This document shows positions 1 to 7,867 of a DNA stretch of 36,771 bases, piece by piece. Origin of the DNA: Pseudomonadota bacterium (lineage in GTDB: Bacteria > Pseudomonadota > Alphaproteobacteria > Acetobacterales > Acetobacteraceae). The position numbers were made by a program, and so were the translations under genes. The stretch lies in NCBI GenBank assembly GCA_021816925.1, contig JAKAWQ010000039.1:1-36771 (forward strand). Direction: 5' to 3'. Every line of letters begins with the position of its first letter. Position 1 is the stretch's first letter. The notes under the pieces are model-generated. The model was given only the letters and a program-made list of their open reading frames with translations. It was not told the origin of the DNA and ran no database searches.

Positions 1-1
1 C

Positions 2-790
2 CGCGGCCTCAGGCTCGAACCTGCGGCAAGGGCACGGGAAGCAGACTCATATCGCGGGGCGGAGGCGATCGTCGCCGTGTCCGCGGCGGTTGCCGCGCAT
101 GTCCGCTCCGTGCTCGGCGATTCCGCCCCGGTGCACGTCGTGCCGAATGGGGTCGATCTCGCGCGCTACGACGCAAGCGCGGACGGGGCGGGGATCCGCG
201 CGAGGCTTGGCTTAGGCGCGGCGCCGGTGATCGGATTCGTGGGCAGCTTCAAGCCGTGGCACGGCGCGCCTTTCCTGTTCGAGGTGTTCCGCCGGCTTGC
301 GCAATCCCGGCCGGAGCTGCGGCTGATCGCTGTGGGCGAGGGGCCGGAACTTCAGGAGATGCGCGCGCGGGTGGCGGAGTACGGGCTGGCCGATCGCGTC
401 GCGCTGCCCGGCCGCGTCGCGCACAGCGAAATTCCGGCTTGGCTCGCGGCGATGGACATCACCGTCGCACCCTATCTGCCGCAGCCCGATTTCTATTTCT
501 CTCCGCTCAAGATCGTCGAATCGCTCGCCGCCGGGCGCCCGGTGGTCGCGCCGCGGCTTGGCCAGATCGCCGAGCTGGTCGAGCACCGCCGGACCGGGCT
601 TCTTTACACGGCGGGCGAGCCCGTTTCCTGCACGGCCGCGCTTCGCACCCTGCTGGATGCGCCTGCGCGCCGGTGTGCCATGGGCGAGGCCGCCCGGCAG
701 CGCGTCGCCGGCTTCGGCTGGGAGGATGTGGCCCGCCGGGCGCTGGCATTGGTGCAGCCGGAACCCGCCCTTGCGAGGAGGTTTGCCTGA
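2..790 (+). CDS. Glycosyltransferase family 4 (5' end outside the window)
   Basis: Transfers a sugar from a nucleotide-sugar donor to a growing glycan, probably at the cytoplasmic face of the membrane for surface polysaccharide synthesis. The reading frame is open from base 2, so the N-terminal acceptor domain begins upstream of the window. The visible part is the C-terminal Rossmann-like GT-B half: VPNGVDLARYD at the domain junction, GFVGSFKPWHG, and the donor-binding stretch SPLKIVESLAAGRPVVAP with the E-x7-E spacing typical of GT4. The GTG at 77 could be read as a start, but it would give a protein lacking half the fold. The stop overlaps the ATG of the ABC transporter at 790, so the two are probably translationally coupled. 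Donor and acceptor cannot be deduced. Confidence 0.88.
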   Translation, partial: RGLRLEPAARAREADSYRGAEAIVAVSAAVAAHVRSVLGDSAPVHVVPNGVDLARYDASADGAGIRARLGLGAAPVIGFVGSFKPWHGAPFLFEVFRRLAQSRPELRLIAVGEGPELQEMRARVAEYGLADRVALPGRVAHSEIPAWLAAMDITVAPYLPQPDFYFSPLKIVESLAAGRPVVAPRLGQIAELVEHRRTGLLYTAGEPVSCTAALRTLLDAPARRCAMGEAARQRVAGFGWEDVARRALALVQPEPALARRFA

Positions 791-2607
791 TGGCGATCGC
801 CGGCGTCCGCCAACACGGCTGGCTTTTTCGCTATCTCGCCCGCGAATGGCGCGCGCTCGGCGTCGGCGGCGCTGCAATGGCGGCGCGAGCCGGCGTGCTC
901 CTGATGCTGCCGTGGCCACTCAAATTCATCATCGACAACGTGATCTTTCGCCGCCCGCTCTCGCCCTGGCTGCTCACCTGGCTGCCTGATCCGATCAGCC
1001 ATCGGCTGGAACTCCTGAACGTGCTCGGTGTCATCATGCTCGGGCTCGGCCTCGCCGATGCACTGCTTGTCTATCTCGGCAACCGGCTCCTGCTCGATGC
1101 CGGCCAGCGGGTGGTGTTCGCGGTCTCCGCGGACCTGTTCGCGCATCTGCAGCGCCTTTCGCTCGAGTTCCACCGCCGCCATCGCGGCGGGGAACTGATG
1201 GTGCGGCTGAACGGCGACGTGCGGCAGCTGCAGGACCTCGTCGCCTCGGTCGGGATCGATCTCCTGCCTCATACACTCACGATTCTCGGCCTCGCCGTCG
1301 TGATGCTGGTGATCGACTGGCGCTATGCGCTGATCGCACTCTCCGTAACGCCGGTGCTGATCTTCATCGCGCACCATTATGCCGGGCGCCTGCGCAGCGC
1401 GCTCCGCCGGGTGCGACGACACGAAGGAACGCTCTCCGGCCTCGCGCAGGAAATCATGGCGGCCTTGCCGGTGGTGCAGTCCTTTGCCCGCGAGGAGCAC
1501 GAGAACCGGCGCTTCACTGAGCAGGCAGGCAAGCGGCTCGAGGCCAGTCTCGAGGCCAACGGCGTGCAGGCGCAGTTCACGCCGGCGATGAACCTCGCCA
1601 TCGCGGTCGCCAGCGGCGCGATCGCATGGTACGGCGCCGCGCAGGTGGTCTCAGGCTCGCTCACGCCGGGCCAACTTCTAATCTTCCTCGCCTACCTGCG
1701 CAGCATCGCGACTCCGGCGCGCCAGTTTGCCAAGGCCGGGCGGATTCTCGGCCGCGCCACGGTCGCACTCGAGCGGATTGGCGAGTACCGCGCCGAGCAG
1801 CCGAGCATCGCCGACCGGCCCGGGGCGGTGCACCCGCGTTCTTGCAGCGGGCGCATCACGTTCTGCAGTGTCGGTTTTTCCTACCGCCCAGGCGAGCCGA
1901 TTCTGCAAGATATTTCCTTCACGCTCGAGCTGGGGAAGACGGTTGCCCTGGTCGGCGCGACCGGCGCCGGCAAGAGCACGATCGCGAGCCTCGTGCCACG
2001 CTTTTATGACCCGACGAGCGGGGCGGTCCTGCTGGATGGGCGCGATCTCTGCGACCTGCCGCTCTCCTTCCTGCGCCGCCAGATCGCGCTGCTGCTGCAG
2101 GAGCCGGTGCTGTTCCAGGCGACGGTTTGGGAGAATATCGCCTACGGGCGCGAAGGTGCGGGGCGCGCGGAGGCGATCCGTGCCGCGCAGGCGGTTGGTA
2201 TCGAGGACATCATCCTGGGCCTGCCCGGCGGCTTCGACGCGATGGTGAGCGAACGGGGCCAGAGCCTTTCCGGCGGCCAGCGGCAATGCATTTCGATCGC
2301 GCGCGCCATGCTGCGCGATGCCAAGATCGTCATCCTCGACGAGCCGAGCAGCAGCCTGGACGCGGCCAGCGAGGAGCGGCTGATGTCCGCGCTCTCCCGG
2401 CTGGTGGCCGACCGGGCCGCGCTCGTCATCGCGCACCGGCTGGCCACGGTGGCCGCGGCCGATCTCATCCTGGTGCTCGACCACGGGCGCATCGCCGAGC
2501 GGGGCACCCACAAGGAGCTGCTCCAGGCAAGCGGAGTCTATGCCGCGCTGTGGCAGGCGATGCGCCGCAAGGTCGAACCGCCACGGCTCCGGCTGGTTGC
2601 ACAATGA
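790..2607 (+). CDS. ABC exporter half-transporter (fused permease and ATPase)
   Basis: ATP-driven exporter of the MsbA/ABCB type, 605 residues, working as a dimer in the inner membrane. An N-terminal six-helix transmembrane domain (about residues 20-310) is followed by the ATPase: Walker A GATGAGKST near 389, signature LSGGQ near 493, Walker B ILDEP near 515 and switch His in IAHR near 547. The start is fixed by AGGAGG at 776-781, eight bases before an ATG that overlaps the upstream TGA. Placed between a glycosyltransferase and UDP-glucose dehydrogenase, it probably moves a lipid-linked or free glycan, but the substrate is inferred from neighbours only. Lipid A flippase or peptide export are alternatives. 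Confidence 0.92.
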   Translation: MAIAGVRQHGWLFRYLAREWRALGVGGAAMAARAGVLLMLPWPLKFIIDNVIFRRPLSPWLLTWLPDPISHRLELLNVLGVIMLGLGLADALLVYLGNRLLLDAGQRVVFAVSADLFAHLQRLSLEFHRRHRGGELMVRLNGDVRQLQDLVASVGIDLLPHTLTILGLAVVMLVIDWRYALIALSVTPVLIFIAHHYAGRLRSALRRVRRHEGTLSGLAQEIMAALPVVQSFAREEHENRRFTEQAGKRLEASLEANGVQAQFTPAMNLAIAVASGAIAWYGAAQVVSGSLTPGQLLIFLAYLRSIATPARQFAKAGRILGRATVALERIGEYRAEQPSIADRPGAVHPRSCSGRITFCSVGFSYRPGEPILQDISFTLELGKTVALVGATGAGKSTIASLVPRFYDPTSGAVLLDGRDLCDLPLSFLRRQIALLLQEPVLFQATVWENIAYGREGAGRAEAIRAAQAVGIEDIILGLPGGFDAMVSERGQSLSGGQRQCISIARAMLRDAKIVILDEPSSSLDAASEERLMSALSRLVADRAALVIAHRLATVAAADLILVLDHGRIAERGTHKELLQASGVYAALWQAMRRKVEPPRLRLVAQ

Positions 2608-3242
2608 TGGGCGCGACGGTTTCGTTCCTCTTCGTCCGGCATGGTTGAACGGCGTGGAACCTGGACAGGCGCTACCAGGGCCGGAGCGATCAGCCCCTCG
2701 CCCCCGAGGGGACGGCCGATGCCCTGGCGCTGGCGGAGCGGCTCCGGGGCAGGCCGATCGCACGCATCCTTGCCAGCCCGTTGCAGCGTGCCGCGGCAAC
2801 CGCGCGCATCCTGGCGGCGGGGCTTGGCCTCGCGCCGCCCGCCTTCGATCCCCGGCTGGCGGAGATCGCCTATGGCGCGTGGGAAGGGCTGACCCAGGCG
2901 GAGATCCGGCAGCGCTGGCCCGAGGAGCTGAGGCGCTGGAAGCGCGCCCCCGAAACGATGCGCTTCCCCGGAGGTGAGAGCCTCGACGAAGTGCGCGCGC
3001 GCCTGCTCGCGTTCCTCTCGGACGAGGCGCTCCGAATGGAGCGGCGGATGGGTGCGGTGCTGGCGGTGACGCACGCCGGGCTGATCCGAATCGCCGCGCT
3101 CGAGGCTTCCGGCCGCTCGCTCGCCGGCTTCCGCAGGATCGAGGTTGCGCCGGCCGGAGCCTGGCAGTTTCGTTGTCACGTCGAATCCGGAACGGAATGT
3201 GGTGCCGTTCGTATCGAGGAGAGTGAATCATGCGTATCGTGA
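2607..3242 (+). pseudogene. Histidine phosphatase (phosphoglycerate mutase-like) interrupted by in-frame TGA
   Basis: Histidine phosphatase superfamily protein, about 211 codons. From ATG 2607 (overlapping the ABC stop by one base) the frame reads FLFVRHG, then TGA at 2646-2648 (codon 14), then TAWNLDRRYQGRSDQPL in the same frame and on to 3242. The family normally has RHG-E-T or RHG-Q-T there, so the stop replaces one residue directly after the catalytic RHG. Downstream conserved elements are intact: LASPLQRAAATA, EIAYGAWEG and the second histidine in VTHAG. Any start after the TGA would lose the phosphate-accepting histidine, so no active protein is expected without read-through. Its end overlaps the ugd start by 13 bases. 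It could be a real nonsense mutation or a base-call error. Confidence 0.8.
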
Positions 3243-4621
3243 TGATCGGCGACGGCTACGTCGGTCTTGTGTCAGGTGCGTGCTTTGCGGATCTTGGCAG
3301 CCACGTGACCGTGGTGGAGGCGGATCATGGTCGGTTGACTGCGCTGAAGGCGGGGCGGATTCCGATCTACGAGCCCGACCTCGACCGGTTGGTGGTGGAG
3401 AACATCGCCGCGAGCCGGCTTTCCTTCACGCACCGGTTCGAGGAGGCGGTGGGGGGCGCGGACGCGGTCTTTCTCGCCGTCGGCACACCGTCGCGGCGCG
3501 GTGACGGCCATGCCGATCTCGGCCATGTGTTCGCCGCCGCCGAGGGGCTTGCCGCAGCGTTGACCGGGCCCACGGTGGTTGTCACGAAATCGACCGTGCC
3601 GGTGGGGACCGGACGGCGGATTGCCGCGCTCATGGCCGAACTTCGCCCCGACCTCGAGATCGAGGTTGTATCCAACCCGGAGTTCCTGCGCGAAGGCAGC
3701 GCGATTCGCGATTTCATGCGGCCGGATCGCGTGGTGATCGGCGTCGAGACGCCGCATGCCCGGGCAGTGCTTGGCCAGATTTACGGCCGGCTTGCGCTCG
3801 GCGGAACGCCGCTCCTTTTCACCGGCCTGGAGAGTGCGGAACTCATCAAATACGCCGCCAACGGCTTTCTCGCGATGAAGGTCACCTACATCAACGAGAT
3901 GGCGGACCTCTGCGAAAGGCTCGGCGCGGACGTGCTCGACGTGGCCCAGGGCATCGGCCTCGATCGGCGCATCGGCGGTAAGTTCCTCGCGCCGGGCCCG
4001 GGCTTCGGGGGATCGTGCTTCCCCAAGGACACGCTGGCCCTGATGCGCATCGCCCAGGATGCCGGCGCGCCCTCGCGCCTCATCGAGGCGGTTATCGGCG
4101 CCAACGACGCGCGCAAGTCGGGAATGGCGGGGCGGATCATTGCCGCCGCGGGCGGAACGGTTCGCGGCCGGCGCATCGGGGTGCTCGGCCTCGCCTTCAA
4201 ACCGGACACCGACGATCTGCGCGATGCGCCCGCGATCGGCATCATCCATCGGTTGAGCGAGGATGGTGCCAAGATTCGCGCCTACGACCCAGTCGGCATG
4301 GAGGCGGCGCGCGGCCTGCTTCCCGGCAGCGTGCACTATTGCCGGGACGCCGCCGAAGCCGCGCAAGAGGCTGATGCCCTCGTCATCGTGACCGAATGGA
4401 ATGAATTCCGCTCGCTGTCGGCAGATCGGCTGAAGGCTGCGATGCGCGGACGCATCATCATCGATCTGCGCAATATCTTCGAGCCCGAGGCGATGCGCCG
4501 CGCGGGCCTCCGCTACCATCCGCTCGGCCGGCCGCCAGGTCGGGCCGCGGAGGCGAAGGTGCGGATGAGCGCGACGGCCGCGGATGCTGACGCTCAGCCC
4601 GCCATGGCCGACGCAGCCTGA
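3230..4621 (+). CDS. ugd: UDP-glucose 6-dehydrogenase
   Basis: Oxidises UDP-glucose to UDP-glucuronate with two NAD+, supplying uronic acid for capsule or exopolysaccharide. The N-terminal Rossmann site reads MIGDGYVGLVSGACFA (Asp where many homologues have Thr or Ser). The central helix contains KYAANGFLAMKVTYINE, and the catalytic cysteine is Cys263 in GPGFGGSCFPKD. The C-terminal UDP-binding domain shows GLAFKPDTDDLRDAPA. At 463 residues it is some 25-30 residues longer than usual, through an Ala-rich tail after YHPLGRPP. A GAGGAGAG purine run lies just before ATG 3230. It is the last gene of the polysaccharide operon; an inverted repeat follows. Confidence 0.95.
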   Translation: MRIVMIGDGYVGLVSGACFADLGSHVTVVEADHGRLTALKAGRIPIYEPDLDRLVVENIAASRLSFTHRFEEAVGGADAVFLAVGTPSRRGDGHADLGHVFAAAEGLAAALTGPTVVVTKSTVPVGTGRRIAALMAELRPDLEIEVVSNPEFLREGSAIRDFMRPDRVVIGVETPHARAVLGQIYGRLALGGTPLLFTGLESAELIKYAANGFLAMKVTYINEMADLCERLGADVLDVAQGIGLDRRIGGKFLAPGPGFGGSCFPKDTLALMRIAQDAGAPSRLIEAVIGANDARKSGMAGRIIAAAGGTVRGRRIGVLGLAFKPDTDDLRDAPAIGIIHRLSEDGAKIRAYDPVGMEAARGLLPGSVHYCRDAAEAAQEADALVIVTEWNEFRSLSADRLKAAMRGRIIIDLRNIFEPEAMRRAGLRYHPLGRPPGRAAEAKVRMSATAADADAQPAMADAA

Positions 4622-4624
4622 CGG

Positions 4625-4656
4625 CACGGGCGCGGCGGTCGCTGCGTCCGCCCGTG
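4625..4656 (+). terminator. Inverted repeat after ugd, possible terminator
   Basis: CACGGGCG (4625-4632) pairs perfectly with CGCCCGTG (4649-4656) across a 16-base loop, starting four bases after the ugd stop. There is no T run, so it may act only as an mRNA 3' stabiliser or a Rho-independent-like pause. In the remaining bases up to 4976 I see no gene, only a possible short inverted repeat (ATCAAC/GTTGAT) around 4730-4760. Confidence 0.4.
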
Positions 4657-4976
4657 ATCAACGGCCCGCCAACCGCCAGCAGCGCTCGCGCTCCTGCCTG
4701 CTGAGACGCTGTTCGCTCGGCCTGACGTAATCAACACTCACGGAGGTCAAGCCGGTTGATGTGATTCCATGTCGTTTCCGCGACGACGTGCCGCCTCATC
4801 CGCAGCAGCCTCGATTGCGCGGGCGAGTCCTCCGTTGGGACGACGGGGGAGCATCAGCCGCTTGCACGCACGGGATGGTTCCCCACGTTAGGAAGAGCCG
4901 GCGAGCGCGGTGACGCGATCGCGGGAACCGGCATGATTTTGCCCATATCTCCGCGCAATCGCGAGCGGGAGAATGC

Positions 4977-6176
4977 ATGATGGCAGCGTCCGGACCCGAC
5001 CGTTCTGCTGCGGTCCATACCAGTGTTGCGGGCATCGCAAAGATCGCAAACCCGATCTCGCGTGTGGCCGCGCATGCCTCCGCCGACCTGCGCATGCTTC
5101 CGCCGCTTTTCACCACGATCATCCTGGTGGCGGGCGCGATCGTGCTGGCGGCCATTGTCCAGCGCGTGCTGGGGCGCGTGATTCCGCGGCAGATTCGCAC
5201 CCGGCACCCGCCGCTCGATGCCTTCATCAGCCGCACGCGGAGGATCCTGTTCGCCGGGCTGGCGATTATCCTGGTCGGCAGTGTAGTGCCTGCTGTACCG
5301 CTCGCGCCGGCGATACGGACGGCCGTGCTGCATGTCCTGAGCGCCGCCTTCATCGTCGTCCTCGGTTGGGCCGCGATTATGGCGGTGGACGTGGTGAGCG
5401 AGCATCAGGTCTTGCGGCATCGCGACAACATCCAGAGCAACGTGACGGCGCGGCGGCACGCGACGCAATGGCAGGTGCTGCGCCGGCTCTCGCACGTCGT
5501 CATCGTGCTGCTCGTGCTCGCCTCCGCATTGATGGTGTTCCCCGCTGTGCGCGAATACGGCGTGAGCCTGCTTGCTTCCGCCGGTGCCGCCGGCCTCGTG
5601 CTCGGCTTCGCCGCCCGCCCCGTTCTCTCGAACCTGATCGCCGGCATCCAGCTTGCGATCACGCAGCCGTTCCGCCTCGAGGACGCGGTGATCATCAACG
5701 GGCAATGGGGTTGGATCGAGGAGATTACCGCGACCTACGTCGTGGTCCGGATCTGGAACTGGCAGCGGATGATCGTACCGCTCGCTTGGCTGCTCGAGCA
5801 GCCGTTCCAGAACTGGACGCGCGAGAGCTCGGAGCTGATCGGCACGGTGCGCTGGAACGTCGATTACACTGTACCGGTCGATGTGCTGCGAAACAAACTC
5901 GACGAGATCGTCCGCACCACGCCACTTTGGGACGGCAAGGTGGTGGTGCTGCAGGTGACGCACGCACTGGCGACCACGATCGAGCTGCGCGCGCTGGTAT
6001 CGGCACGCAATTCCGGTGAAGCCTGGGATCTCCGCTGCTACGTGCGCGAGAAGATGATCGAGTTCCTGCAGCGCGAGTATCCGCACGCATTGCCGCGCCA
6101 GCGGGTCGAAATCGAAGGGCAAACCCCGCGTGCGCCCAGCCGGGAAAAGGATGGGGCGCTCGCCGAGGCGCGGTAG
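4977..6176 (+). CDS. MscS-family mechanosensitive ion channel
   Basis: Small-conductance mechanosensitive channel family, 399 residues, inner membrane, expected to open under membrane tension and release solutes on osmotic downshock. Hydrophobic segments lie near residues 44-63, 89-107, 115-137 and 171-190. They are followed by the Gly/Ala-rich pore helix (SLLASAGAAGLVLGFA, about 197-212) and the first part of the beta domain (NLIAGIQLAITQPFRLEDAV, then GWIEEITATYVVVRIW). GGGAGA at 4967-4972 precedes two adjacent ATGs (4977, 4980). It appears to be a single-gene unit with a terminator-like hairpin about 80 bases downstream. Gating properties cannot be predicted, and some MscS relatives have other roles. 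Confidence 0.9.
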   Translation: MMAASGPDRSAAVHTSVAGIAKIANPISRVAAHASADLRMLPPLFTTIILVAGAIVLAAIVQRVLGRVIPRQIRTRHPPLDAFISRTRRILFAGLAIILVGSVVPAVPLAPAIRTAVLHVLSAAFIVVLGWAAIMAVDVVSEHQVLRHRDNIQSNVTARRHATQWQVLRRLSHVVIVLLVLASALMVFPAVREYGVSLLASAGAAGLVLGFAARPVLSNLIAGIQLAITQPFRLEDAVIINGQWGWIEEITATYVVVRIWNWQRMIVPLAWLLEQPFQNWTRESSELIGTVRWNVDYTVPVDVLRNKLDEIVRTTPLWDGKVVVLQVTHALATTIELRALVSARNSGEAWDLRCYVREKMIEFLQREYPHALPRQRVEIEGQTPRAPSREKDGALAEAR

Positions 6177-6255
6177 CGTTTGCTTTCCCGAGCGGAGTCA
6201 CGCGCTTCGCATCGCCCGTTCGGCACTGCTTCGCGATTCCGCTTGCGCGCGATCC

Positions 6256-6281
6256 GTGAAGGGCTGCGGCCCCACTTTTTT
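6256..6281 (+). terminator. Rho-independent terminator after the MscS gene
   Basis: GTG-aa-GGGC, loop TGCG, GCCC-CAC forms a seven-pair stem with a two-base bulge (6256-6275), followed immediately by six T (6276-6281). It lies about 80 bases after the channel stop codon. Confidence 0.6.
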
Positions 6282-6400
6282 AGGTGACGGCACGTCAAAG
6301 GATTTCTGCCTGCGCCGGATAACCGTTCAGTGGACAGGGTTTCATGCAGCCGGGCTTGCATGGCGATTCTTCCCGACCACCTCGCAGGAGACGAGATCCC

Positions 6401-6428
6401 CGCCGCACACTCCAGAATGCGTGCGGCG
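6401..6428 (+). promoter_or_regulatory. Hairpin in the leader of the small membrane protein gene
   Basis: CGCCGCAC (6401-6408) and GTGCGGCG (6421-6428) form a perfect eight-base inverted repeat with a 12-base loop, about 90 bases before ATG 6518. It could be a leader structure or an operator; nothing decides between them. The rest of the 6282-6506 gap holds no recognisable gene or promoter. Confidence 0.3.
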
Positions 6429-6506
6429 AGTCCTCCGCAGCCTGCGGGCCGTTGAGAGGCAGCAGACGATTCACCCGGCACGGACTCTCCTTCGAGAGCG
6501 GCCGCG

Positions 6507-6512
6507 AGGAGG
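6507..6512 (+). promoter_or_regulatory. Ribosome binding site deciding the start at 6518
   Basis: AGGAGG lies five bases before ATG 6518. The frame is open much further upstream (another ATG at 6344), but that extension is Arg/Pro-rich shadow sequence without a binding site. Confidence 0.75.
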
Positions 6513-6517
6513 TTTGC

Positions 6518-6988
6518 ATGTTCGACACGCGAATACTTGAACGTCCGACCGCGAACCCCCCCGCGCATGCCGCCCGCGCTGCAATCCCAGAGCCGCAGAG
6601 CGAGCGGCCGAACACTCCGCCGCCGGTGGAGCGGTCGTGGCCGATGCATCCGCTCGTGATCGGCGGGGCAATCGCTGGATGGGCCTTGATCCTCCTGGCC
6701 TTCTGGGTGCTCTTCTTCGGCGATCCGGGGATGGAAATGAATCTCTTCATTGTCACCGGCATCAGCGTCGTGATGCTCGGGCTGCTCGCCGGGATCGGCT
6801 TTCGGGCAAGCGGCGCCGGCCTGCAGACGCGCACTCTTACGCACTTCCGCGATTTCCTGCGCGGCCAAGTTGAAACCCAGACCGGGGCTATACCAGGGCG
6901 CGATGCGTTCAAGCTGGTGGCGGGCATGGCCGCAGGGCTCGCGCTCGCCGGTGTCGGATTCGCTATCATCATCTCCGCGGTGCGTTGA
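6518..6988 (+). CDS. Small integral membrane protein, unknown function
   Basis: A 156-residue protein I do not recognise. A polar, Pro-rich N-terminus (about 45 residues) is followed by three likely transmembrane helices: LVIGGAIAGWALILLAFWVL, NLFIVTGISVVMLGLLAGI and LVAGMAAGLALAGVGFAII. A short soluble loop between the second and third contains THFRDFLRGQVETQTG. No catalytic motif is visible. The start is supported by the AGGAGG at 6507-6512. It lies between an MscS channel and a DUF883 pair, both linked to envelope stress in other bacteria, but a shared role is only a guess. Its stop is about 70 bases from the convergent minus-strand gene. Confidence 0.75.
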   Translation: MFDTRILERPTANPPAHAARAAIPEPQSERPNTPPPVERSWPMHPLVIGGAIAGWALILLAFWVLFFGDPGMEMNLFIVTGISVVMLGLLAGIGFRASGAGLQTRTLTHFRDFLRGQVETQTGAIPGRDAFKLVAGMAAGLALAGVGFAIIISAVR

Positions 6989-7057
6989 CGCATCGCAGGC
7001 CGCACACCATGCGAATTCGGGCCGGTGCCCCCGTGGCCAGTCTCCCTGAACTCGCGC

Positions 7058-7423
7058 TCACGCCCGCCGGTTCGCCGCCTCTTCCTTGCGCTTCTCGACC
7101 TTGCCGAGCCATTCGCTCAGGACGCCCGCAACCAGGGCGGCAATCAGCGCCTTCTCCGGGGCGGTGCGAACCGAGCGGGCCACGAGGCCAAGCGCGGCCA
7201 GCGCCACGTCTTCGGGCGTGAGGTCGCGCGCGCGCCTGCCGCGACGCCCCACCCACAGCAGAATAGCGGCAAGCACCGCCAGCCCGGCGCCCAGGATCGC
7301 CGCCGCAACCGCAGGCGAGAACATGGCCCCCAGGCGCATGTCCGCGGCTGCGAGCAAAAAGCCGCATCCCACCGCTCCCACCAGCCCGGCCGCGATCGCC
7401 AGGCCGAGGCGCCCAAGCAACAC
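7058..7423 (-). CDS. Small membrane protein next to DUF883 gene (holin-like/YqjE-type)
   Basis: About 121 residues with two hydrophobic hairpin segments (GLAIAAGLVGAVGCGFLLAAA and SPAVAAAILGAGLAVLAAILL) and a charged C-terminal part ending KVEKRKEEAANRR. Downstream of a DUF883 gene this is the position commonly held by YqjE or phage-holin-superfamily membrane proteins, so that assignment rests mainly on context. The start is uncertain: I chose GTG 7423, ten bases after the DUF883 stop, which places the first helix at the N-terminus. GTG at 7471 would overlap the upstream gene by 38 bases. No enzymatic motif is present. Confidence 0.6.
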   Translation of the reverse strand: MLLGRLGLAIAAGLVGAVGCGFLLAAADMRLGAMFSPAVAAAILGAGLAVLAAILLWVGRRGRRARDLTPEDVALAALGLVARSVRTAPEKALIAALVAGVLSEWLGKVEKRKEEAANRRA

Positions 7424-7433
7424 GCTCGAAATG

Positions 7434-7754
7434 TCAGCGACGCAGAAGCTGTGCGGCGAGGAGCCCGACACCGAATGCCAGGGCGAGGCTGGTCAGCGGC
7501 CGTTCCTGCACCTTGCGGTCGATCTCATGCAGCACTTGGCTCCCCTGCCCTTTCACTTCGGCGGCGAGCCTCTCCACCTCGGCCTGGAGGGCAGCCAAAC
7601 GGCTCTCGGCCGCAGCCTTCGGCCCCGAGAGCACCTCGGCACCCGATTTCGTGAGCAGATCACGGATCTGCGCCAGTTCCTCGCGCAGACGCACGAACTC
7701 TCCGTGCAGTGTGCCGCCTTCCGTTCCTGATTCGTTCATGCCCATGTCGATCAT
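7434..7754 (-). CDS. DUF883 family (ElaB/YqjD-like) membrane-anchored protein
   Basis: A 106-residue protein with a long amphipathic, probably coiled-coil region (GEFVRLREELAQIRDLL through ALQAEVERLAAEVKGQ). A single C-terminal transmembrane anchor follows, in the family-typical form ERPLTSLALAFGVGLLAAQ. E. coli relatives YqjD and ElaB are inner-membrane proteins that associate with ribosomes in stationary phase; transfer of that role here is inference. GGAGGA sits eight bases before ATG 7754. It is the first gene of a two-gene minus-strand unit, with a possible promoter in the gap before serS. Confidence 0.8.
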   Translation of the reverse strand: MIDMGMNESGTEGGTLHGEFVRLREELAQIRDLLTKSGAEVLSGPKAAAESRLAALQAEVERLAAEVKGQGSQVLHEIDRKVQERPLTSLALAFGVGLLAAQLLRR

Positions 7755-7776
7755 TGCCTTTTCCTCCGCATCCTCG

Positions 7777-7809
7777 ATTAGAGGTCGGCAATGGCGACGG
7801 CATTGTCAA
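7777..7809 (-). promoter_or_regulatory. Possible promoter of the DUF883 pair
   Basis: On the minus strand TTGACA (7804-7809) matches the -35 consensus exactly and TCTAAT (7777-7782) matches the -10 at five of six. The spacer is 21 bases, longer than the usual 16-18, so it would be weak or activator-dependent if real. Confidence 0.3.
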
Positions 7810-7867
7810 CCGGACAAGTGCCGCACGGTGAGGTCCTTGAGCCAGCGTCGGGGAGATCGCGCTCGTC

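Noticed and set aside
2646-2680. Possible selenocysteine insertion at the histidine phosphatase TGA, because CCTGG/CCAGG (2660-2664, 2675-2679) forms a hairpin just downstream
   Set aside because: The stem is only five pairs, the ten-base loop lacks a G in its first two positions as expected of bacterial SECIS elements, and no selenocysteine-containing member of this family is known to me.
4622-4976. Possible tRNA or small RNA in the gap after ugd
   Set aside because: No cloverleaf, TTCGA-type T-loop or terminator with T run could be found.
4854-6122. Long minus-strand frame opposite the MscS channel
   Set aside because: Asp/His/Arg-rich shadow sequence; the plus strand encodes a complete membrane channel.
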